Positions 43,487 to 52,300 of a stretch of 64,000 nucleotides of DNA are shown here, in pieces. Each line of letters begins with the position of its first letter. Position 1 is the stretch's first letter. The translations under genes were made by a program, and so were the position numbers. Below the pieces are notes generated by a model. That model searched no databases. It had not been told where the DNA came from and saw nothing but the letters and a program-made list of their open reading frames with translations. This DNA comes from UBA2334 sp964396895 (GTDB taxonomy: Bacteria > Pseudomonadota > Gammaproteobacteria > Burkholderiales > Burkholderiaceae_C), in assembly GCA_964396895.1 (NCBI GenBank), contig CAYNGJ010000020.1, positions 1 through 64,000 on the forward strand, read 5' to 3'.

Positions 43487-45706
43487 ATGTCCGCCACGCC
43501 ACCCCTCACCACCACCGCCGCTACGCCACCCTTTGTGCCTCGCATCCGCCTGTACCAAGAGTGGCTGGCACAGCACCGGGGGCTGCACTTTGCCGACTAC
43601 GACGCGCTGTGGCGCTGGTCCACCACCGACCTCACCGCCTTTTGGCAAAGCATTTGGGACCACTTCGAGATGCAGTCGCCCACGCCACACAGTGCCGTGC
43701 TGCAAGGCGGACCCATGCCCGATTACCGCTGGTTTGAGGGGGCCCAGGTCAACTACGCCAGCCAGGTGCTGCGCCACGCCGACGCGGCGCACGCGGCGGG
43801 TTACCCGGCCATCGTCAGCGACAACGAGCTGGGCGAAGCCCGCGAGCTGAGCTGGCCCGAGTTGCGCCGCCAAGTGGCCTCGCTGGCGTTGACGCTGCAG
43901 GGCTTGGGCGTGCAGCGCGGCGACCGCGTGGCCGCTTACCTGCCCAACGTGCCCGAAACCATCGTCGCTTTTCTGGCCTGCGCCAGCCTGGGTGCGGTGT
44001 GGAGCGTGTGCGCCCCCGACATGGGCACGCCCGCCGTGCTGGACCGCTTTCGTCAGATCACGCCCAAGGTGCTCATTGCCGCAGACGGCGTGTACCACGC
44101 GGGCCGTGCGCTCGACCGCTCCGGTGTGGTGCAGGCCTTGCGCGAGGCTCTGCCCAGCGTGGCGGCCGTGGTGCTGTTGGGCACACCCCATGCATCAGCA
44201 ACAATAGCTGATACTATATGCTGGATAAGCGCTACGGGCATAAAAGATGCTAAATTTGTGCCCGAGTCGCTGCCCTTTGACCACCCGCTGTGGGTGGTCT
44301 ACTCCAGCGGCACCACCGGCCTGCCCAAGCCCATCGTGCACGGGCACGGCGGCATCCTCATGACGCTGATGGCGCTCAAGTGCCTGCACAACGACATTGG
44401 CCCCAGCACCGACCCCAACAACCTGGGTGAGCGCTTTCACTGGTACAGCTCCACCGGCTGGGTCATGTGGAACGCCCAGCTGGCCGGGCTGGCCGGGGGC
44501 ACCACCATCGTGCTGTTTGACGGCAGCCCCGGTGGCAGCCGCGATGCACCCGACTGGACCACGCTGTGGCGCTTTGCCGCCCGCCACGGCGTGACCTGGT
44601 TTGGCGCGGGTGCGGCCTTCTACGCCAACTGCATGAAGGCCGGGGTGGACCTGCCGGCCCTGCAAGCCCAGGGCCACGACCTGACCCGCATCCGCGCCCT
44701 GGGCAGCACCGGCTCGCCCCTGGCCGAAGACGTGCAGCGCTGGGGCACCGAGCAGTTCCGCCGCTTGCAGACGCACCCATCGGAGCGCGACAGTTTCACC
44801 GCCGGGCCGCCCCAAGGTGAAACAACCCCCTTGGGGGGCAGCGACCAACGGGAGCATGGGGGCGATGGTTTCACCGCCGGGCCGCCCCAAGGTGAAACAA
44901 CCCCCCTCGGGGGGGCAGCGACTGCAGGGAGCGTGGGGGGCGATATCTGGTGGTGCAACATCTCGGGTGGTACTGACTTTTGCGGAGCCTTCATCGGTGG
45001 CCACCGCGAACTGCCGCAGGTGCCGGGGCAAATGCAATGCCGTTTGCTGGGCTGCGCGGTCGAGGCGTGGAACGAACAGGGGCAGCCCGTGGTGGGCGAC
45101 GTGGGCGAACTGGTGTGCGTGCAGCCCATCCCGTCCATGCCGCTGTACCTGTGGGGCGACACCGACCAGCGCCGCTACCTGGCCAGCTACTTCACCGACG
45201 AGGCGGGCCAGCGCAGCGCCGCCTGGCGCCACGGCGACTGGCTGCAGGTGGGGGCCGACGGCGGTTGCGTCATTTACGGCCGCAGCGACGCCACCATCAA
45301 CCGCCATGGCCTGCGCATGGGCACCAGCGAAATCTACCGCGCCGTCGAGGCGCTGCCCGAGGTGTTGGACAGTCTGGTGGTTGATCTGGAATACCTGGGC
45401 CGCCCCAGCCACATGCCGCTGTTTGTGGTGCTGCGCCCCGGCCTGGTGCTGGACGAGGCGCTGACCGGCCGCATCCACCACGCCATCAAAACCGCGTTGT
45501 CACCGCGCTTTGTGCCCGATGCCATTCACCAAGTGGCCGAGGTGCCGCGCACGCTGTCCGGCAAGAAGCAGGAGCTGCCCATCAAAAAGCTGCTGCTGGG
45601 CCAAGCGCCCGACAAGGTGCTCAACCGCGACGCCATGGCCAACCCGGCCTGTTTGGACTGGTTTGTGGCCTTTGCCCGCCAGCGGCAGGCGCACGCAGCC
45701 CCGTGA
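43487..45706 (+). CDS. Acetoacetyl-CoA synthetase, enlarged by in-frame repeats
   Basis: A 739-residue ANL-superfamily ligase that activates acetoacetate with ATP and CoA. AMP-binding motifs are WVVYSSGTTGLPKPIVHGHGG, NISGGTDF and YGRSDATINRHGLRMGTSEIYR, with the catalytic Lys near the end (SGKKQELPIKK). Family members are about 650 residues. The excess maps to two insertions: an AT-rich element (44193-44259, protein about 236-258) and two tandem 25-residue repeats (44794-44943, protein 436-486). Both keep the frame. The first interrupts the region between the linker and the P-loop, the second a surface region before NISGG, so the enzyme may still work. Confidence 0.88.
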   Translation: MSATPPLTTTAATPPFVPRIRLYQEWLAQHRGLHFADYDALWRWSTTDLTAFWQSIWDHFEMQSPTPHSAVLQGGPMPDYRWFEGAQVNYASQVLRHADAAHAAGYPAIVSDNELGEARELSWPELRRQVASLALTLQGLGVQRGDRVAAYLPNVPETIVAFLACASLGAVWSVCAPDMGTPAVLDRFRQITPKVLIAADGVYHAGRALDRSGVVQALREALPSVAAVVLLGTPHASATIADTICWISATGIKDAKFVPESLPFDHPLWVVYSSGTTGLPKPIVHGHGGILMTLMALKCLHNDIGPSTDPNNLGERFHWYSSTGWVMWNAQLAGLAGGTTIVLFDGSPGGSRDAPDWTTLWRFAARHGVTWFGAGAAFYANCMKAGVDLPALQAQGHDLTRIRALGSTGSPLAEDVQRWGTEQFRRLQTHPSERDSFTAGPPQGETTPLGGSDQREHGGDGFTAGPPQGETTPLGGAATAGSVGGDIWWCNISGGTDFCGAFIGGHRELPQVPGQMQCRLLGCAVEAWNEQGQPVVGDVGELVCVQPIPSMPLYLWGDTDQRRYLASYFTDEAGQRSAAWRHGDWLQVGADGGCVIYGRSDATINRHGLRMGTSEIYRAVEALPEVLDSLVVDLEYLGRPSHMPLFVVLRPGLVLDEALTGRIHHAIKTALSPRFVPDAIHQVAEVPRTLSGKKQELPIKKLLLGQAPDKVLNRDAMANPACLDWFVAFARQRQAHAAP
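44193..44259 (-). repeat. Dispersed AGCGC-type repeat, copy 3, inside a coding sequence
   Basis: In the inverse orientation this contains TAGCGCTTATC, ATATAG and AGCTATTG as in the intergenic copies, with AAATTTAGC at its outer end. Its low GC content stands out within the GC-rich ligase gene. It adds roughly 22 codons without a stop. Confidence 0.6.
44794..44943 (+). repeat. Two tandem 75-base palindromic repeats inside the acetoacetyl-CoA synthetase gene
   Basis: Units 44794-44868 and 44869-44943 each begin TTTCACCGCCGGGCCGCCCC and each contains a hairpin with 8-base arms (CCCCAAGG and CCTTGGGG in unit 1, 44810-44836). The unit length is a multiple of three, so each unit encodes 25 residues beginning FTAGPPQGETTPLGG. 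I recognise this type of GC-rich palindrome as one usually seen between genes in Comamonadaceae. Confidence 0.85.
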
Positions 45707-45751
45707 GGGCGTCGGTCCGCGCAGGGGTTGAGGGGGTGGTGGGGCGCCGAC

Positions 45752-46438
45752 TCAGGCAGCGGCGTTCACGCCCGGCAGGCTGGACGGTGGCGGCAGCAGG
45801 CCCAGCGCGGCGGCCTTGAACACCGCTTCTGCCCGGTTGTTCACCCCCAGCGCCTTGAAGGCCGCTGCCAGGTGGGTTTTGACGGTGCTTTCGCCCAGGT
45901 CCAGCTCACGGGCAATGGCCTTGTTGGGCTTGCCCTGCACCAGTTTCAGCAGGCATTCCAGCTGGCGCGGCGACAAGGGTGGCGGTGCTTCAGGCGGCAT
46001 GTCGCTGGCGCGGCGCGAGGGCACGAAGGGCGCGGCCGCCTGACCTGGGGTGGCGTTCAGCGCGTAGGGCGGCAGGTACACCCCACCGGCCAGCATGGTG
46101 CGCAGGGCCAGCAGCAAGGTGTCCATGTCGGACGATTTGGGCACAAAACCGGCCGCACCGGCCTCCACCAGCTCGTGCACCAGTCCGGCCCGCACGTCGC
46201 CGGAGAGCATGACCACCGTGGCCTCGTCGTGGGCTTGCAGCACGCGGGTGAGCCCCGATGTGCCCTGGCTGTCGGGCAGGCTGTAGTCGAGCAGGATGAA
46301 ATCGAAAGGGCCGGGCCTGGCCACGGCGTCGGCAATGGTGACGGCGCTTTCGCAGGTCAGCTCGGGGTCCAGATCCTCCAGCAAAAACCGCAGGCTTTGC
46401 GAGAACATGAGGTGGTCGTCGATCAGCAGGGCGCGCAT
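45752..46438 (-). CDS. NarL/FixJ-type response regulator
   Basis: A 228-residue regulator with an N-terminal receiver (phosphoacceptor Asp in ILLDYSLPD, Lys in FVPKSS) and a C-terminal LuxR-type helix-turn-helix (LSPRQLECLLKLVQGKPNKAIARELDLGESTVKTHL). A Pro/Ala-rich linker separates them. It lies 66 bases downstream of the hybrid kinase gene on the same strand and may be its output partner. ATG at 46438 is chosen. Confidence 0.9.
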   Translation of the reverse strand: MRALLIDDHLMFSQSLRFLLEDLDPELTCESAVTIADAVARPGPFDFILLDYSLPDSQGTSGLTRVLQAHDEATVVMLSGDVRAGLVHELVEAGAAGFVPKSSDMDTLLLALRTMLAGGVYLPPYALNATPGQAAAPFVPSRRASDMPPEAPPPLSPRQLECLLKLVQGKPNKAIARELDLGESTVKTHLAAAFKALGVNNRAEAVFKAAALGLLPPPSSLPGVNAAA

Positions 46439-46504
46439 GGTTGATGGCAATTATGGTTATGTAACCAGTGTAATCAGCTGTTGCGCTGCACGCCTTGATG
46501 TGGG

Positions 46505-49348
46505 TCAGTGAGGGGTTGCGTCATGGGCATCGGCGTGCGCCAGCGCCACCTGCCGGAAGGACTCGTGGATGCGGCTGAAGGCGGCCACCACGTCGGGGTC
46601 AAAGTGGCTGCCTTGCTCGGCCTGGATCATCTCCACCGCCTGGGCATGGGGGAAGGGCGGCTTGTACACGCGGCGGCTGATGAGGGCGTCGTACACGTCG
46701 GCCACGGCCATGAGGCGCGCGGCAATGGGGATGTCGTCGCCCTGGAGGGCCTGGGGGTAGCCGCTGCCGTCCCACTTTTCCTGGTGCGAGTGGGCGATCT
46801 GCTTGGCGCACACCAGGAATGGCACCTCGTGGCCCAGGCGGCGCTCAGCGGCCTCGATGGTGTCGCGCCCGATGGTGGTGTGGGTTTTCATGATTTCCAT
46901 CTCATCGGCATCCAGCCGTCCGGGCTTGAGCAGGATGCGGTCGGGGATGCCCACTTTGCCAATGTCGTGCAGCGGGGCCGACTTGAACAGCAGCTCAATC
47001 TGTGCGTCACTCAGGTAGTCGGCAAAGCGGGGGTGGTTTTGCAGCTCGCGTGCCAGCAGACGCACATAGTGCTGGGTGCGGATGATGTGCTGGCCGGTTT
47101 CGTTGTCACGGGTTTCGGCCAGCGAGGCCATGGTGAGGATGGTGACTTCCTGAATGTCCTTGACCTCGGCGGTGCGGCGTTGCACCTCGTTTTCCAGGTA
47201 GTGCGCCTTGTCCACCAGAAAGTCGCGGGCGGCTTTGAGCGCCAGCTGTGTGCGCACACGGGTGAGCACGATGGGGGGGCTGATGGGCTTGGCGATGAAG
47301 TCGAGTGCGCCCATTTTCAGTCCGCGCTCTTCGTCTTCCATCTGGCTTTTGGCGGTCAGGAAAATCACCGGGATGTCGGCGGTGACGGGATCGGCCTTGA
47401 GCCGCTGGATGACCTCGTAGCCATCCTGTCCGGGCATCATCACATCGAGCAGGATGAGGTCTGGGGGGGTGGGGCCGGCGGCAATGGCCAGCGCACGCTC
47501 GCCGGACGCGGCCACGCGCACGTCATGGTCGTCTTTGAGCAGGTCCACCATCAGGGTGAGGTTGACGGGGGTGTCGTCCACCACCAGCACGCTGGGACGC
47601 GCCGGACGGTCCGGCGCGGGGGTGGCTGCCCCCGCGGGGGCCAGGCCGTGGTAGCCCACGCTGCAGAGCAACTGGTGCGCCCGTGGCAGTTGGTAGCGGT
47701 GCAAGGCATGTGCAACGCGCAAGAAGGTGTTGCCCAGTTGGGCCTGCAGTGCGTCGGCATGGGACTCCAGCAGCACCAGCGCGGAGGGGTTGTCGGTGGC
47801 CGCCAACCAGGACAGACGCTGGCAGGCCTGGGCCTGCGGGCTGCCGTCATCCGGGCGGGCGGGGGCGACCTCTGCGGTCTGCTCTCCCACGGGCGGCAGG
47901 CTGTTGAACCAGGGGGTGCCGTCGTCGCCATCCTCGCCGCTGCGGGCGGCACCTGCACCTGCCATGTCCGGCAGGTCGAACCAGGCGGTGCACCAGAACA
48001 CCGAGCCCACACCGGGGTCGCTGGATGCGCCCACGTCACCGCCCATCAGCTCGGCCAGTTTTTTGGAAATGGCCAGCCCCAGTCCGGTGCCACCGTACTT
48101 GCGGGTGGTGGAGGAGTCGGCCTGGGTGAAGCTCTGGAACAGCTTGCCCATCTGCTCGGGTGTCAGCCCGATGCCGGTGTCGCGCACGCTGAACTTCAGG
48201 CAGGCGCGTTCGCCGGGGGGCGACAGGTGTTCGATGTCCAGCTGCACCTGTCCGCTGTCGGTGAACTTGATGGCGTTGCTGACAAAGTTCACCAGGATTT
48301 CGGTGAGACGCAGCGAGTCGCCGATCAGGCGCTCCGGCGTGGAGGGTGCCACCTGCATGCCCAGCGACAGGCCCTTGGCGCTGGCCGCATCGGCATTCAT
48401 GGCCTGCACGTTGTCCAAGACGGCTTTGAGGCTGAATTCGCTGCGCTCCAGCGTCAGCATGCTGGCTTCCACCTTGGAGAAGTCCAGCACCTGGTTGATC
48501 AAGCCGTGCAGGTGCTGGCTGCACTGCTGAATGACTTGCACGTAGTCGCGCTGTTTGGGGTTCAGCTCGGATTTGCCCGCGAGGTAACTCATGCCCATGA
48601 TGGCGCTGACGGGGGTGCGGATCTCGTGGCTGATGTTGGACAGAAATTCGGATTTGAACCGGGTGGCCTCTTCCGCCACCCGTTTTTCGGCCTCCAGTTG
48701 CCTGAGCAGGCTCTGGTTCTCAAAACGCATGCGCAGCGCGTCCTCGAAGCTGCGGGCCATCTGGAGCGACAGCTTGGTGAGCATCAGGCCCACGCCCAGC
48801 AGGGCCAGCGACAGGGGCAGGCTGATGGTGCCGTGGGTGGCCCAGTAAGCTGTGACCGAGAGCATGCTGATCCAGGCCCCCGACACAAAGGTGGCGGGGT
48901 GGGTGGTGGCATTGATCATGGCCGCCCCGAGGTAGATCAGCTGCAGGGCAGTGCCGATGGCCGCCAGGCTGATGTCACCCCTGGAGCCAAACCACCACAC
49001 CGTGGTGGCCATCAGGGTTTGGTTGATCGCCGTCATCCACCACAGTTGCAGCTGGCGCTGGCGCAGGCCCGCGCTGTCGGCATCGTCCAGTCCATTCACC
49101 ACGCGGCGGCAGGTGCGCCAGTTCACCTCGGCCATGAGCATCACCGGCAGGGCCCAGGCCACCAGTACCCCAGGTGGCAGCTCTTCCTTCAGGGCAAAGG
49201 CGGTGACCGCACACACCACCCACACGACCCACTTGGCGGCAATGGACTGACCGGCGCGCAGGCGCAAAGACGATCGGGCTGTTTCCATGGCCAGCTGGTC
49301 CGTGGCGTGGCGTGGCAAAAAACCCCATGGCGAGTGGCGACTGTGCAT
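46505..49348 (-). CDS. Hybrid histidine kinase with receiver and HD-GYP domains
   Basis: A 947-residue inner-membrane protein. There are about six hydrophobic segments between residues 38 and 195, then a HisKA domain with the phosphorylatable His near residue 241 (FLSNISHEIRTP). The ATPase domain has GTGLGLAISKKLAEL. A receiver follows (about 567-690; Asp in LILLDVMMPG). The C-terminal HD-GYP domain (about 735-930) shows HDIGK and KWDGSGYP, which degrade c-di-GMP in this family. Sensing, phosphotransfer and second-messenger output thus lie in one chain. The start is divergent from the giant fusion gene, 41 bases away. Confidence 0.9.
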   Translation of the reverse strand: MHSRHSPWGFLPRHATDQLAMETARSSLRLRAGQSIAAKWVVWVVCAVTAFALKEELPPGVLVAWALPVMLMAEVNWRTCRRVVNGLDDADSAGLRQRQLQLWWMTAINQTLMATTVWWFGSRGDISLAAIGTALQLIYLGAAMINATTHPATFVSGAWISMLSVTAYWATHGTISLPLSLALLGVGLMLTKLSLQMARSFEDALRMRFENQSLLRQLEAEKRVAEEATRFKSEFLSNISHEIRTPVSAIMGMSYLAGKSELNPKQRDYVQVIQQCSQHLHGLINQVLDFSKVEASMLTLERSEFSLKAVLDNVQAMNADAASAKGLSLGMQVAPSTPERLIGDSLRLTEILVNFVSNAIKFTDSGQVQLDIEHLSPPGERACLKFSVRDTGIGLTPEQMGKLFQSFTQADSSTTRKYGGTGLGLAISKKLAELMGGDVGASSDPGVGSVFWCTAWFDLPDMAGAGAARSGEDGDDGTPWFNSLPPVGEQTAEVAPARPDDGSPQAQACQRLSWLAATDNPSALVLLESHADALQAQLGNTFLRVAHALHRYQLPRAHQLLCSVGYHGLAPAGAATPAPDRPARPSVLVVDDTPVNLTLMVDLLKDDHDVRVAASGERALAIAAGPTPPDLILLDVMMPGQDGYEVIQRLKADPVTADIPVIFLTAKSQMEDEERGLKMGALDFIAKPISPPIVLTRVRTQLALKAARDFLVDKAHYLENEVQRRTAEVKDIQEVTILTMASLAETRDNETGQHIIRTQHYVRLLARELQNHPRFADYLSDAQIELLFKSAPLHDIGKVGIPDRILLKPGRLDADEMEIMKTHTTIGRDTIEAAERRLGHEVPFLVCAKQIAHSHQEKWDGSGYPQALQGDDIPIAARLMAVADVYDALISRRVYKPPFPHAQAVEMIQAEQGSHFDPDVVAAFSRIHESFRQVALAHADAHDATPH

Positions 49349-49389
49349 GCTCTAATGATCCCAAACGATGGACAGGAGAGGTGGCGCTG

Positions 49390-52300
49390 ATGTCTGAGCA
49401 ACAGTTTCGCTGGTCCCAGGCAGCCGAGGAGTGGCTGCAGGATTGTGATGATGCCCCAGATTGCGATGTGCTGGTGGTCGGCACGGGCTACGGCGGCAGT
49501 TTTGCCGCGCAGACGCTGGCCGACCCCCGTCGGCGGGTCTGGGTGGTGGAGCGGGGGCGGGAGTACCCGCTGGGCAGCTTCCCCGATGACATCGGCACCC
49601 TCCCCGGTCATGTCCGGTTGCAGCAAGGTGCCGACTCCGACGGCACAGGAAACCCCGATGCCCTGCTGGACTTTCGCCGCCACGAAGACGTGTCCGTGCT
49701 GGTGGCCAACGGCCTGGGCGGTGGCTCACTCATCAACGCCGGGGTGGCCGTGCTGCCCGACCCCCATCTGGCCACCCATCCCAACTGGCCCACCCATTAC
49801 CGCGACCACCCCACCCACCGCCAAGCACTGCGCGACGCCATGGTGCACGCCCAACAGGTGTTGCAGGCCAGGCCGTTTGACGGGGCCGATGAGCTGCGCA
49901 AGTTCCAGGCACTGGGCACCTTGGGCTGCGCCATGGGGGTGCCGGCCGAAGCGGTGCCCATCACCGTGGCATCGGTAGACCAAACCAGTCCGGCCGGTGT
50001 GCGGCAGGCGGCCTGTACCCGCTGTGGCAATTGTTTCACCGGTTGCAATGTGGGGGCCAAAAACACCACCGTGACCCACGTGCTGCCCGATGCGGTGCGG
50101 GCCGGTGCACGCCTGATCACGGGGTTGACGGTGTTGGAGGTGTGGCCACTGGCGGGTGACGCGGGTCGGGCACCTTCCGGCGAGCCCTACCGGTGGGCGG
50201 TGCGCATGGCCTTGACCGATGGCCTGTCATTGCCCAGCCGACGCGACGCCATCGTGGTGCGCGCCCGCACCGTGGTGCTGGCCGCAGGGGCACTGGGCAG
50301 CACCGAAATTTTGCTGCGTTCCCGCCAGCTCCAAATGTCTCCGTGGCTGGGCAAACGCTTTTCCACCAACGGCGATGCGTTGGCCATGGGCTGGGGTCTT
50401 GCGGAGACGACCCACGGCATGGCCGACGCCAACGAGGCCGATCGGCCACCCGAACAGCGGGTGGGGCCCACCATCACTGGCCTGCTGGCCCCGCTCATAC
50501 CGGTGAATGATCAGCTTCGACGCGTGCTGGTCGAAGAAGGGGCTGTGCCGTCGGCACTGACGCAGGCGGTGCTGGCCCTGGGCGCCACCCTGTCTTTGCC
50601 GCACCGCTACACCCGTGGCGGCACCCTGGGGGTGCATGCCCAGTGGAAGCAAGAGGGGCGGGTGGTGGATGCGCTGGCCACCCCGCCCGACATGGCTCGC
50701 CATGCCTTGTTGCTGCTGCTCATGGGGCCTGACGATGCCGATGGCCACATCCGGCTGCACCCGGCTGATGCCCCTGCCCGGCGTGACGCCATGGACATCC
50801 GCTGGGACAGCACGTCAACCGGAGGGCCGCGTTCGCCGTATTACCAAGCGTTGCACGATTGGTTGTTGAAGGCGGGCAAACAAGGGGGATTTCAAGGGGG
50901 GGACTACCTGCCCAGCCCCCTGTGGAAACCCTTGCCAGACGACTTTGCCGGGGTGGCGGCGGGATTGGGCAAGCCCCATGGCCTGACCGTGCACCCCCTG
51001 GGCGGTTGCGGCATGGGAGATGGGCCCGATTCCGGTGTGGTGGACTGGCAAGGCGCGGTCTTTCGCGCTGGTGGGGGGCTGTACGAAGGCCTGCACGTGC
51101 TGGACGGTGCCATGCTGCCCACGGCGGTGGGCGTCAACCCATTGGTGACCATTTCGGGTCTCAGCCTGGTGGCGGCACGGGCCATTCGCCAGCGTTGGGA
51201 TGACGAGACCACCAGCACGGCGCCGGTCGCGGCGGTGCCGACCGTGGTCGCGGTGCCCCCAACGCCCACGGCGCAGGCCATGGTGCCCCGTCGGCGTGAT
51301 GCAGTGGCGCCGCAGGCCGGGGTGCACCTGCAGTTTCGCGAACACCTGTTGGGCCAATGGCGGGGGGATCGTCCCCAGGGGATGCCCATCACCCCGCCCG
51401 AATGGACGGACGATGAACACCAGCGTGAATGGGCGGTCGCCGTGGATGTGGACGTGGATGTGACCCGATGGCTGGCTGACCCCGCCATGCGCTTGGAAGG
51501 GGCACGCCTGCGCGTGTTCCACAACCCAGTGCCCTCTGCCATCGGGGTTCGGCCGGAGTTGAGCCAAGCGATGCCCTGGCTGCAAGGGCGGGGCTGGGTC
51601 CGCCTGCTGGCGGGTGATTCACCGGCCAACGCATGGGCCGATGGCTGGCGCCGCGTCCTGGCGATCGGCAGTTTTTTGTGGCGACGCTCATGGCGCGAAA
51701 TGGGCAGCGCTGGCGGCCAACAGCCCTGGCTCAAACGCGCGCAAGGGCTGTGGCGAACGGCGGGCAACCACGCCCAATACCGCACACTGGATTACCAGTT
51801 TGAGCTCCGCTCACCGTCGGGCCAGACACCGCCGCTGCACGCCCGAGGCCAGAAAAGGCTGGCCTATGCCCCCGGGCAGAAGAACCTGTGGCAGGCGCTG
51901 ATCCAAATCGACCTGACCATGACCACCGCATCGGGTGACCCACAGGGCACCCTGGCGGTGGAAGTGGACCTGATCGACATGGTGCGCCGCCAGCGCCTGC
52001 AGGTGGCCCGCGCCCCCGACACCCCGGCCGCCGTCATCGGACTGGCGGGCTTTTCGGCGTTGTGGTTGCGGGCCATGTTCCAGACCCATTTCTGGAGCCT
52101 GCGTGGGCTGGACTATGAGAAGCTGCGTCCGCCAGGCCCTGCGGTTCACGGCCCCTTGCGCCCCATGGGCGAACGGGGGCCGGGGGCTGTGTGCCAGCCC
52201 CAGGTGATCAAGTTCGAGGTGCCTCGGACCCAGTCGGCGCCGCCGGCCGAGGTGCCTTTGACGCTGGAGCTCACGCGCTACGCGCCCGCAGCAGGTTCAC

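Noticed and set aside
46508..49390. A 960-codon open frame antisense to the hybrid kinase gene
   Set aside because: Low-complexity shadow frame; the opposite strand has intact HisKA, ATPase, receiver and HD-GYP motifs.
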